Shown here in pieces: positions 52,301 through 59,329 of a DNA stretch of 64,000 nt. Every line of letters starts with the position of its first letter. Within the stretch, counting starts at the first letter, position 1. The notes beneath the pieces were generated by a model, which was not told the DNA's origin, searched no databases, and worked only from the letters and a program-made list of their open reading frames with translations. The translations under genes were made by a program, and so were the position numbers. The stretch comes from Paractinoplanes pyxinae (GTDB taxonomy: Bacteria > Actinomycetota > Actinomycetes > Mycobacteriales > Micromonosporaceae). The stretch covers positions 124,001 through 188,000 of the forward strand of contig NZ_JAPNTZ010000003.1 of assembly GCF_026626335.1 (NCBI RefSeq), in the 5' to 3' direction.

Positions 52301-53240
52301 GGCCACCGTGAAGACGACGGTCGTGGTGGGTTGCGCTGTCGCCGATCCGAGTTCCACCGTACGGCTGGACGAGACCGACACCGGCGTGGCGAACCGGGTC
52401 GTGGGCCAGGGCTGCACGATCGACGACCTCATCGACGACGAGAGCACCTGGGCCACGCACGACGCCTTCGTCCGTCACGTGACGACGGTCGTCAACTCGC
52501 TCAAGGCCGACGGCGTTGTGAACGACCGCGAGGCGGGCACCCTGACCCGGTTCGCGGCGTCCTCGAAGATCGGCACCGCCGGGCACACCGGCTACGTCTC
52601 GATCTACAACGGCACGCCGGAATCGTTGCAGGACTGGGCGCAGGCGCCGACCGGCCAGTTCACCATCCAGCCGGACGGGTCGCTGCGGCCCAGCGGCGGA
52701 CTCGGAATGCTGTACTACACCAAGCCGTTCAAGGACTTCTCGCTGACGCTGCAGTTCCGCGACGTCGCACCCGGCGACGCCCGCGGCAACAGCGGAGTCT
52801 TCACCCGGTTCCCCGACCCGCGGATCCCGTTGGAGCAGAGGCCGGCCGGCAGTTGCGGCACGGTCGGCTCGGCCCGCACGTCGCAGGCCTGGGTGGCCAT
52901 CTACTGCGGCCACGAGGTGCAGATCTACGACGGCGAGACCGGTGAGGTGCAGAAGACCGGCTCCATCTACAACTTCGACCCGAACCCGCTTTCCGCCGCG
53001 GGCGCCACCGCCAAGAACGTGTGGAACCGCTACGAGATCCGGGTCGTCGGCCAGCACTACACGATCATCCGCAACGGCAAGGTCATCAACGAGTTCGACA
53101 ACACGCCGGGCAAGCAGAGCTCGCGTGCCGGTGACCCGCCGACCGACCTGAGGCAGTTCACGGAGGGACTGATCGGCCTGCAGAACCACAGCGACACCGA
53201 CCTCGTGGACTTCCGCGACATCCGGGTGCGTGCTCTGTGA
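49320..53240 (+). CDS. Large exported ThuA / discoidin / PQQ-sugar-dehydrogenase-like / PKD / DUF1080 protein
   Basis: 1306 residues from ATG 49320. Signal peptide (1-30). A ThuA domain is split: part 1 (about 42-150, AVLVFSG to GGGFLGIGDAAR) and part 2 (about 303-402, HNWDPNPVGQVHTLAQVEER, GMGHTEGSYGEEAFRKHLTG), with an F5/8 type C domain inserted between (about 155-286). Next comes a soluble glucose-dehydrogenase-like beta-propeller (about 424-920; LLGIVPDPKFAENGWLYVYW, HAGGGMAFDDKGNLYVGSGD, EAGNHGWPYCMGN), a PKD domain (about 925-1003), an unrecognised module (about 1004-1087), and a DUF1080/GH16-like sandwich (about 1093-1305). Probable extracellular sugar oxidation or binding machine. 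Overlaps both neighbours by four bases. Confidence 0.87.
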   Translation: MRFRRHRTLIIGLAVLLTVGAAPPREATAQQAAAAAAAPAKPAVLVFSGAATAQQDPVTRATQTIKELGVAQGLTVTATTDPAVFSPAGLAAYRAVVFLSADGVPLNAVQENALKGFVNAGGGFLGIGDAARAQLDSTWFTGLIGTRPAGAIPVSHPVSAVTASGENPPNETAVKLIDGDSNTKWLVRTPTGWVRYELAAPARVTGYALTSANDSSGRDPKDWTLQGSADGQVWSDVDRRTNQTFPDRFQIRRFDVTTPGDYKFYRLNITANSGEPLTQLADLRLFTGTTETPAPPAVNRAVVDILDRQHPATKDLALTVTREDRWHNWDPNPVGQVHTLAQVEERHYNPGLGANGPFHPVSWCRDYDGGRSFYTGMGHTEGSYGEEAFRKHLTGALGWTSGIVRGDCQATIASNYKVERLTAANQTGQLDQIGEPHGLTIAPDGTVFYVGKAACPSGPVVPWDNPNVGLGCGTIHSWDPASKSVKLLTTLPVMGNRGSGDELQKNEEGLLGIVPDPKFAENGWLYVYWMPHASIDREKRVGQRTVSRFTYDKAARTIDQGTRKDLLNWPVQIHSCCHAGGGMAFDDKGNLYVGSGDSNSSGGSDGYSGNNWTQEYQGLSFQDARRTAGNTNDLNGKIIRIHPEADGTYTIPSGNLFPPGTAKTRPEIYVMGVRNIARLQIDPKKQWLTAGWVGPDAGSPNPELGPAKYETATIITEAGNHGWPYCMGNRQPYRDRSNTDAKVLTGWYDCDAPKNESPRNTGLTDLPPIKDNMIWYSPDGGGPVFPKRAGSDIPTYNAADATYTQPYLRGGGQAIMSGPTYHRDLVDASSGVAWPSYWNDKWFIGDQSNAANRVAVTVDQPGKPPAFGESLRAIIPAGGTATTLQSWMDAKFGPDGALYLLDYAGGFFSLHPNQKLIRVTYQGGAATPAPAATSVAVQNKPLTVAFNGSRSGGLSYKWTFGDGGTSTEANPTHTYAKVGSYTATLTITYAGGETATVKTTVVVGCAVADPSSTVRLDETDTGVANRVVGQGCTIDDLIDDESTWATHDAFVRHVTTVVNSLKADGVVNDREAGTLTRFAASSKIGTAGHTGYVSIYNGTPESLQDWAQAPTGQFTIQPDGSLRPSGGLGMLYYTKPFKDFSLTLQFRDVAPGDARGNSGVFTRFPDPRIPLEQRPAGSCGTVGSARTSQAWVAIYCGHEVQIYDGETGEVQKTGSIYNFDPNPLSAAGATAKNVWNRYEIRVVGQHYTIIRNGKVINEFDNTPGKQSSRAGDPPTDLRQFTEGLIGLQNHSDTDLVDFRDIRVRAL

Positions 53241-54748
53241 AGAGAATCCTCATCGCGATCCTCGGGGTGCTGCTGATCCTGACGCCGACCGCGCCGGCCG
53301 CCGCCGAACAGGTGCTCACCTGGAAGGCCGACAACAGCATCACCGCGTACCAGACGGCGCCGGCGCAGGCCGTCGCCGGCGCCACCACCATCGTGTTCGA
53401 GAACAGCGAGGCCACCGGCAACAACACCGGCATGCCGCACACGCTGACCTTCGACACGTCGACCGCGGGCTACAACCACGACGTCACCCTGAACATCCTG
53501 GCCAACCCGTTCGACGCCAACAACGGGCGGCACGAGGCGACGGTGACGCTGACGCCGGGGCGGTACCGGTACTTCTGCTCGATCCCCGGGCACAGCACGA
53601 TGGTCGGCGAGTTCGTGGTCACCGACGGCGGAACCACGCCGGACACGACCCCGCCCACCGTCTCGGCTTCCGCGGCCGGTACGCAGAACGGGGACGGCGC
53701 CTACGTCGGGTCGGCGACCGTCACGGTCACCGCGTCCGACAGCGGGTCGGGCGTCGACACCGTGGAGTACTCGCTGGACGACGCGGCCTTCCAGGCGTAC
53801 ACCGCGCCGGTGGCGGTGACCGCGGTCGGGTCGCACACCTTCCGCTACCGGGCCACCGACAACGAAGGCAACGTCTCCGAGGTCGGGTCGCTGGCCTTCG
53901 CGGTGGTCGAGCCGTCACCCGAGGAAGACACGACTCCGCCGACTGTCACTGCACAGATCGGCGGCGATCGCGACGGGGAGGGCGACTATCTCGGTACGGC
54001 GACCGCGACTCTGACGGCTTCGGACAACGACTCCGGTGTCGCGCGGATCGAGTACTCCTTGGACGGCGGGGCCTTTAAGGCGTACGCGAATCCGGTTGTC
54101 ATCACCACGCCGGGGATGCACATGCTGCATTACCGGGCGACCGACAACGCCGGCAACACGTCGGCCGAGCAGATGGCGCACTTCACCGTCGTACCGGCCG
54201 AGGAACCGGACACCACCCCGCCGACCGTCCTGGCCGAGGTCGGCGGCGAGCAGAACGACGACGGCGCGTACGTCGGATCGGCCACCGTCACCGTGACGGC
54301 GACCGACACCGAGTCGGAGGTCGCCTCGATCGAGTACGCGCTCGACGCGGGCGCCTGGATCGCGTACGCGGAACCGGTTGTCGTCAGCGGGCTCGGGGCT
54401 CACACGGTGAAAGCCAGGGCGACGGACACGGCCGGCAACCGGTCGGCCGAGAAGTCGGTGGGCTTCACCGTGGTGTCGTCCGGCGGTGGCGGCGAGGGCT
54501 GCGAGGTGCCGGACACCCGGGCCACCGTGGTCATCGACGGCGACGACACGGGCGTCCAGAACTACCGGCTCAGCGACGGGTGCACCGTCAATGACAAGAT
54601 CGCCGAGCACGGCGACTACCGCGACCACGCCGCGTTCGTGCGGCACGTCGAAACCGTCACGGCCGCGCTGGTCACCGGCGGCACGCTCACCAAACGGCAG
54701 CAGGGCACGATCGTCCGCGCGGCCGCCCGATCGGACATCGGATCATGA
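53237..54748 (+). CDS. Exported cupredoxin with three Ig-like repeats and shared C-terminal module
   Basis: 503 residues from GTG 53237 (GTGA overlap). Signal peptide (1-23). Cupredoxin domain (about 25-131) with type-1 copper ligands: His in GMPHTLTF, then Cys, His and Met in YFCSIPGHSTMVGEF. Three ~95-residue repeats follow, each opening DTTPPTV and containing ATDNxGNxS-type turns (OmpL47/Ig-like), then an ~80-residue C-terminal module that is also present internally in the preceding protein. Likely extracellular electron carrier or copper shuttle between the dehydrogenase-like protein and the laccase (inference). Confidence 0.87.
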   Translation: MKRILIAILGVLLILTPTAPAAAEQVLTWKADNSITAYQTAPAQAVAGATTIVFENSEATGNNTGMPHTLTFDTSTAGYNHDVTLNILANPFDANNGRHEATVTLTPGRYRYFCSIPGHSTMVGEFVVTDGGTTPDTTPPTVSASAAGTQNGDGAYVGSATVTVTASDSGSGVDTVEYSLDDAAFQAYTAPVAVTAVGSHTFRYRATDNEGNVSEVGSLAFAVVEPSPEEDTTPPTVTAQIGGDRDGEGDYLGTATATLTASDNDSGVARIEYSLDGGAFKAYANPVVITTPGMHMLHYRATDNAGNTSAEQMAHFTVVPAEEPDTTPPTVLAEVGGEQNDDGAYVGSATVTVTATDTESEVASIEYALDAGAWIAYAEPVVVSGLGAHTVKARATDTAGNRSAEKSVGFTVVSSGGGGEGCEVPDTRATVVIDGDDTGVQNYRLSDGCTVNDKIAEHGDYRDHAAFVRHVETVTAALVTGGTLTKRQQGTIVRAAARSDIGS

Positions 54749-54759
54749 AGGAGAGTTTT

Positions 54760-55719
54760 GTGAAGCGTTTGTTGGCTGCCGTCACCGTCATCTCTGCGGC
54801 CGGTGTTCTCGCCGCCGCCTCGCCGGCCAGCGCCGCGCTGGTCACCCACTGCATCGGCACCGGGGGAGCGGTCACCGTTCCCAACGACCTGTACGTCCCG
54901 GCCGGTGAGTCGTGCTCGCTGACCGGCACCATCGTCACCGGCAACGTCAGCGTGGCCGCGGGCGGCAACCTGGTCGTCAGCGGCGGCAAGTTCTCGGGCG
55001 ACGTGCGGATCGCCGGCAACGGCTACTTCGACGCCTCCGACACCGAGGTCGGCGGCCCGGTCGTGCTCGCCGCCGGCGGGTACGGGGTGTACCTGCGCGA
55101 CGCCTCGACGGGCGCGGTGACCGTACGCCCCAAGGGCACCACCACGGTCGACAGCTTCCTGTTCACCGAGGGCGCGACGGTCACCGGCAGCGTCAACGTG
55201 CAGGCGGGCGAGGTGCGGGTCGACAAGAACACGTCGATCACGGGCAGCATCACGAGCACCGGCACGTACTACACCGACGTGCACGACTCGTTCGTCGACG
55301 GCACGGTGTCGGTGCTGAACAGCAGCACCGGCAGCGTCTTCTGCGGCAGCTCGATCCGCGGCAAGGCGACGTTCGCCGGCAACCTGGGCGGCGTCCAGCT
55401 CGGCCCGAACGGCCCGCTCGACTCCTGCGCCTCCGGCGGCTTCTGGGGCAAGGACGTCAGCGTCACCAGCACCACGGGCGGCGTCACCGTCGACGACAAC
55501 ATCATCGACGGCACGCTGACCGCCACCGGCAACACCCCGGTCGCGACGATCGCCGACAACAACCGCATCCGCCGCGGCGTCGTCACCGACCCGGCGGCCG
55601 CCGCGGCCCGTTCGGCGGCCCGCCCGGCCGCCCCGCGCACCGACGACACCGCCAAGGCCGACGAGCGCCGCACCGAAGCAGTCCAGGAGGCCACGGAGGC
55701 CGGCCCGGCCGACCTCTGA
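54760..55719 (+). CDS. Exported beta-helix-like (polymer-forming/bactofilin-like) protein
   Basis: 319 residues from GTG 54760, preceded by AAGGAGAG overlapping the previous stop; ATG 54745 in the same frame is an alternative lacking a ribosome binding site. Signal peptide VKRLLAAVTVISAAGVLAAA. The mature part is made of short Gly/Val/Thr/Asp-rich turns (GTIVTGNVSVAAGGNLVVSG, GTLTATGN) predicting a right-handed beta-helix, with three or four Cys. The C-terminal ~45 residues are Ala/Arg/Asp-rich and probably disordered. No catalytic motif seen. Last gene of the laccase operon, possibly a scaffold or matrix component. Confidence 0.75.
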   Translation: MKRLLAAVTVISAAGVLAAASPASAALVTHCIGTGGAVTVPNDLYVPAGESCSLTGTIVTGNVSVAAGGNLVVSGGKFSGDVRIAGNGYFDASDTEVGGPVVLAAGGYGVYLRDASTGAVTVRPKGTTTVDSFLFTEGATVTGSVNVQAGEVRVDKNTSITGSITSTGTYYTDVHDSFVDGTVSVLNSSTGSVFCGSSIRGKATFAGNLGGVQLGPNGPLDSCASGGFWGKDVSVTSTTGGVTVDDNIIDGTLTATGNTPVATIADNNRIRRGVVTDPAAAAARSAARPAAPRTDDTAKADERRTEAVQEATEAGPADL

Positions 55720-55722
55720 CCC

Positions 55723-56175
55723 TCAACCGCCCACCGGCCCCGGACCATCTGGTCCGGGGCCGGTCAGTTTCTGAAGCGCACGGCGAAGCGCCCGCATCCG
55801 GCGGACGCCGAGGACGGCCTGCCAGTCGGCCTCGATCCGCTCCTCCTCGGCGATCGCGACGGGCAGCATGCCGCGACCGCGGGCGGTCAGCCGGATCAGC
55901 CGGGCCCGCCCGTCGGACGGATCGGGTGTTCGCTCCACGTAACCGGCCGTCTCGAGCCCGTTGACCAGGGCCAGGGCGGTCTGCTTGGGGATCCGAGCGC
56001 GGTCGGCCAGAACGACCAGCCGGGTGCCGTCCGCGTCGATATGGGCCAGCAGTCGCGCTTGGGCCCGGGTCAGATCCGCGTAGCCGGCCGCGGCCAGCGC
56101 GGCGACGATACGGTCCTCGGCCGCCCGGAAGCCCATGAACATGAGCCAGCCGGACGAGACCTCGCGATCAACCAC
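55723..56175 (-). CDS. MarR-family transcriptional regulator
   Basis: 150 residues from GTG 56175. Winged-helix MarR pattern: RAQARLLAHIDADGTRLVVL, IPKQTALALVNGLETAGYVE (recognition helix) and the wing TPDPSDGRARLIRLTARGR. Divergent from a maleylpyruvate-isomerase-type gene, with a TAGTAC-N7-GTACTA inverted repeat in between. Its 3' end is covered by a strong hairpin shared with the convergent operon. Confidence 0.9.
   Translation of the reverse strand: MVDREVSSGWLMFMGFRAAEDRIVAALAAAGYADLTRAQARLLAHIDADGTRLVVLADRARIPKQTALALVNGLETAGYVERTPDPSDGRARLIRLTARGRGMLPVAIAEEERIEADWQAVLGVRRMRALRRALQKLTGPGPDGPGPVGG
55733..55764. terminator. Bidirectional terminator-like hairpin
   Basis: Perfect 15-bp stem, ACCGGCCCCGGACCA (55733-55747) with TGGTCCGGGGCCGGT (55750-55764), and a 2-nt loop. 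It lies between the convergent laccase operon and the marR gene and encodes the GPGPDGPGP tail of MarR. Weak T-rich bases follow only on the plus strand (CAGTTT). Confidence 0.75.
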
Positions 56176-56182
56176 CCGTTAT

Positions 56183-56201
56183 TAGTACCATCCTCGTACT
56201 A
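56183..56201. promoter_or_regulatory. MarR operator candidate
   Basis: Inverted repeat TAGTAC-CATCCTC-GTACTA in the short AT-richer gap between the divergent marR and maleylpyruvate-isomerase genes, eight bases from the marR start. Size and position fit a MarR dimer site controlling both genes. Confidence 0.7.
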
Positions 56202-56230
56202 CATTCGGCCCGGCGAGAGGAACGGGCACC

Positions 56231-56878
56231 ATGGACGACACCGAAGTCTGGGCGGCCGTCGACCAGCGCCGCCGCGCGATCATCGACCTGCTGACCGGCC
56301 TGACGCCGGGCGAATGGGACACCCCCTCGCTGTGCCCGGGGTGGACGGTCAAGGACGTCGCGGCCCACCTGACGATGCCGCTGCTGACCCTGCCCCAGTT
56401 CCTGCTGCTCGCGCTACGGCACCCCGGCCGCACCAACCACCTGATCCGGGACGGCTCGATCGACCTGGCCCGGCGCCACAACCGCGCTCAGCTCATCGAC
56501 AGGCTCAACCGGCTGGTCGGACAGCACCGCCCGATCCCCGGCCTGACCTGCCGCGAGGCGCTGATCGACGCGATCGGCCACACCTACGACATGGCCATCC
56601 CCCTAGGTCGCGACATCCACGTCCCCACCACCGACGTGGCCGAAGCCGCCGACCGGGTCGTCTCCTACCGGGGCCGCGGCAACGCGAAGGTCTTCCGCGC
56701 GCTGCCCCTGGCCCGGTTTCGCCTGACCGCGACCGACCACCCCTGGACAACCGGAGACGGCGCCCTGGTCACGGGCACCATGACCGACCTGTTCCTGCTG
56801 CTCACCGGCCGAGCCGCCCGGATCAGCCACCTGGACGGCCCCGGCGCCGACGACCTGCGCCGCGCCGTCGCCGCCTGA
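56231..56878 (+). CDS. Maleylpyruvate isomerase family mycothiol-dependent enzyme (DinB/MDMPI)
   Basis: 215 residues. MDMPI N-terminal helical bundle with the metal-binding His in CPGWTVKDVAAHLTM (about 36-50) and the later HTYDMAIPLGRD (about 117-128), followed by a small C-terminal domain with LVTGTMTDLFLLLTGRAARI. These proteins use mycothiol as cofactor or substrate for isomerisation or detoxification; the actual reaction is undetermined. Divergent from and presumably repressed by the MarR protein. Confidence 0.88.
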   Translation: MDDTEVWAAVDQRRRAIIDLLTGLTPGEWDTPSLCPGWTVKDVAAHLTMPLLTLPQFLLLALRHPGRTNHLIRDGSIDLARRHNRAQLIDRLNRLVGQHRPIPGLTCREALIDAIGHTYDMAIPLGRDIHVPTTDVAEAADRVVSYRGRGNAKVFRALPLARFRLTATDHPWTTGDGALVTGTMTDLFLLLTGRAARISHLDGPGADDLRRAVAA

Positions 56879-56918
56879 CGGTCTTGCCGGGCGGGCGTCC
56901 GGGCGATGGGATGGGGGG

Positions 56919-57769
56919 ATGAGCGAGCCGTCTGTCGAGCGCCGGATGTGGGCGTTGTTCGAGCCGTTGCATGCGGTCACCTACTTCGCGCCGGGGCGGC
57001 CGGGGCGTTTGAGCAGGCTGGGCTGACCGGGTTCTGGCGCCGGTACTTCGCGGGGCGGGCGGCGGCGTTCGGGGCGGTCGGGGCCGAGCCGGTGACCGCG
57101 GCCTTCTACGGGTTCGCGCCGCGGATGGTGGCGCGGGCCCTGCCCAGCGTGTGGGAGCGGATCAGCCCGGCCGACGCGCTGGCGGCTCGCACCGCGGGGG
57201 CGACGGCGACGCTGACCGAGTTGTTCGCGGGGGAGCAGCCGGCCGAGGTGGCCGACCTGCTCGAGCAGGCGGCGCGGGCGGCCGACCTGGGCGGGCGGGT
57301 GCTGGCCGCCGCGCACGCCGGGCTGCACTGGCCGGACGACGCGGTCGGGCGGCTGTGGCACGCCGCCACCGTGCTGCGGGAACAGCGGGGTGACGGGCAC
57401 GTCGCGGCGCTGCTGACGGCCGGCGTCGACGGGTGTGAGGCGCTGGTGTGGCGAGCCGGCCTCGAAGGCGGCCGGCTGCGTGAGGTCACCCAGCCCGCCC
57501 GCGGCTGGACCGACGACGAGTGGCAGGCCGCCGCCGACCGCCTGCACGAGAAGGGCTGGCTCGACGCCGAGGGAACTGCCACGACGGCCGGCCGTGAGGC
57601 GTACGCCCGGGTCGAGCAGCTGACCGACGAATTGGCGGCGAGCCCCTGGCGGCACCTGGGCGCGGCCGACACCGAACGATGCGCCAAGCTGCTGGCGCCC
57701 CTGGCCGACCGCGCCTGGCAGGTCGTTCCCGACGACAACCCGATCCCGCTACGCCGCGGCGGGCTCTAG
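56919..57769 (+). pseudogene. SCO6745-family protein gene with a -1 frameshift
   Basis: ATG 56919 opens MSEPSVERRMWALFEPLHAV then TYFAPG, the usual SCO6745-family N-terminus, but this frame stops at 57024-57026. The remainder of the protein continues in another frame from about 56990: AAGAFEQAGLTGFWRRYFAG, FYGFAPRMVARALPSVWERI, and the C-terminal REVTQPARGWTDDEW and AYARVEQLTDELAASPW. One base missing in the G/C-rich run at about 56988-57002 explains the break. It is either a recent pseudogene or a sequencing error. The complete family is about 280 residues, HTH-like, of unknown function. Confidence 0.8.
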
Positions 57770-57808
57770 CCGTTCCTGTTGTCGGTCAGTCAGACTCCGT
57801 GGGCTGCG

Positions 57809-58891
57809 TCATTGATCCAGATCGAATCGCTGAGAAAGAATCTCCAAGGTGAAGCGGTTGCGGAGCTTGCAGGCGGAGTTCTGGTTGGCGAACATGCCCT
57901 TCTCCCAAATCGCGTGATCCTTGTCCAAGGACTTGATCCACTTCACCGGAACGACGTATTCATCTTTGTCGGGACCGCTGACAGCATGCCGATACCCCGC
58001 CGTCAGGGGCAGATCGGTCATCTTGTGAGGCTCACCGTCAACGGTGAGTATGGCCTCGTCAAAGGTGGCGGCGGGACCCACCACTGTGCCCACGGCGACG
58101 TACCCGGTTTTCGGAATGTAGACGAAGATGCGGCCCCCGAGCGGGAGCGCGCGCAGTGAACGGCTGTACCACTCACCGCCGCCAGCGGAAATGAAACCGT
58201 ATTTGCGGGCATCGTCCCAAGCTCGAATGGAGGATTCCTCACCGAAAGCCACGTACCAGTCTTGACCGTTCCAGGTTTCCTTCGCGCTCGACCGGCGTGG
58301 CGCGGCGGCGTCGGCGACATCGTTGTCCGGAAGTAACCAAGTCCGGGCCAAGTACGACCGGTCGCCGTCCTGAAAGTATCGGAACAGCGCCACATTGATG
58401 GGCACCTGGTAGCGAGACAAATAGCCGATGATCCGTTCGGTCGCCGGGTCCATGTCACCCGCGACGATGGTCAACCGGTGCTCGGCGTTGATCTGCTCGG
58501 GCGGCGCAGTACCAAAACGGTCGACAAAGGCCTGCTCGAACGTGTGCCCTGGCCGGTACTGGGTGAACAAGTCCAAGATGTCGTCGTGAGCCAGGCCCTG
58601 TACCCATGAGCCGTAGTCGAGCGCCTGAGCGGTCGCCTCCCGGGGAGTGCGATCCCTCTTCAGCTCGATGGCATGAACAACGCCCTCGCTGTCCACGGCG
58701 AGCAGGTCGACGACCTTGCCGTGCGCGGTGGGGACTTGACGCCCGACGATCATCAGGGGTTCGCCGAGAATATCTGGATCATGTTCGATCAGATCCTCGA
58801 GTGTCTTCTCGAGCGGCACGCCGACCGGGCTCAGCCGCGCCGGCTGGCCGTCGACCCGCCACAACCCCAGTTCCATCGGCATCAGCGTCAA
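57809..58891 (-). CDS. NucS/DUF91-like PD-(D/E)XK nuclease-fold protein
   Basis: 360 residues from ATG 58891 (a second ATG lies at 58879). The N-terminal domain resembles NucS/DUF91: LEDLIEHDPDILGEPLMIVG, then GKVVDLLAVDSEGVVHAIEL and KRDRTPREATAQALDYGSWV, giving the D-x(n)-E-x-K nuclease signature (Asp about 62, Glu-Leu-Lys about 76-78). The C-terminal half (about 190-355) is an uncharacterised alpha/beta region with WYVAFGEESS. It may be a DNA-repair or defence nuclease. Codon usage is visibly less GC-rich than its neighbours, suggesting horizontal acquisition. Confidence 0.82.
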   Translation of the reverse strand: MTLMPMELGLWRVDGQPARLSPVGVPLEKTLEDLIEHDPDILGEPLMIVGRQVPTAHGKVVDLLAVDSEGVVHAIELKRDRTPREATAQALDYGSWVQGLAHDDILDLFTQYRPGHTFEQAFVDRFGTAPPEQINAEHRLTIVAGDMDPATERIIGYLSRYQVPINVALFRYFQDGDRSYLARTWLLPDNDVADAAAPRRSSAKETWNGQDWYVAFGEESSIRAWDDARKYGFISAGGGEWYSRSLRALPLGGRIFVYIPKTGYVAVGTVVGPAATFDEAILTVDGEPHKMTDLPLTAGYRHAVSGPDKDEYVVPVKWIKSLDKDHAIWEKGMFANQNSACKLRNRFTLEILSQRFDLDQ

Positions 58892-58929
58892 CCTCCGGCG
58901 CTTTACTCTATCGGCTGCTCAAACAGCCG

Positions 58930-59097
58930 CTACCGTTCGACCGTCTGCTCATGTGTGGCGGCGTCCGCCGATTTCGGCAAGCGCTCGACGAGCATGCGGT
59001 GCAGCGCCAGTTGGCGGCGGTGCAGCTTCAAGCTGGAGAAGAAGGCCAATATCGTCCCGACCGCCCCGGCCCAGGTGGCCCAGTCTCCCATTTCCAT
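58930..59097 (-). CDS. 55-residue single-pass membrane protein
   Basis: ATG 59097 is preceded by a strong GGAGG at five bases. The product begins MEMGDWATWAGAVGTILAFF, a single membrane helix, followed by a basic/helical tail (KLHRRQLALHRMLVERLPKS) and ends at TAG 58930. The layout (short acidic start, one helix, charged cytosolic tail) is typical of small actinobacterial membrane peptides of unknown role. It lies upstream of the NucS-like gene on the same strand with a 38-bp gap, so they may form a unit. Confidence 0.65.
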   Translation of the reverse strand: MEMGDWATWAGAVGTILAFFSSLKLHRRQLALHRMLVERLPKSADAATHEQTVER

Positions 59098-59329
59098 GAC
59101 GTCCTCCCGTTCTCTGTCCTCGGTGAGATACTGCGCGCATCGCGAGGAACGGAGTATCGAGTCAAGGACAGTCGCTCGCGCCGGTGAGAATGTCGACGCT
59201 CGGCCACCACCTCGACATGACCCTGGTCCTCGAGCGCCGACACCGAAGTGCGTCCGACCAATCCTTTGCCGCCGTCACAAGGGTTCTCGTGGCCGAAACC
59301 GTAGTAAGGCCAGTGCCGACCGAGTGCTG

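Noticed and set aside
59098..59329. Coding or RNA gene between the small membrane protein and the isomerase operon
   Set aside because: No start with a ribosome binding site, no convincing tRNA-like fold, and no family match in any frame.
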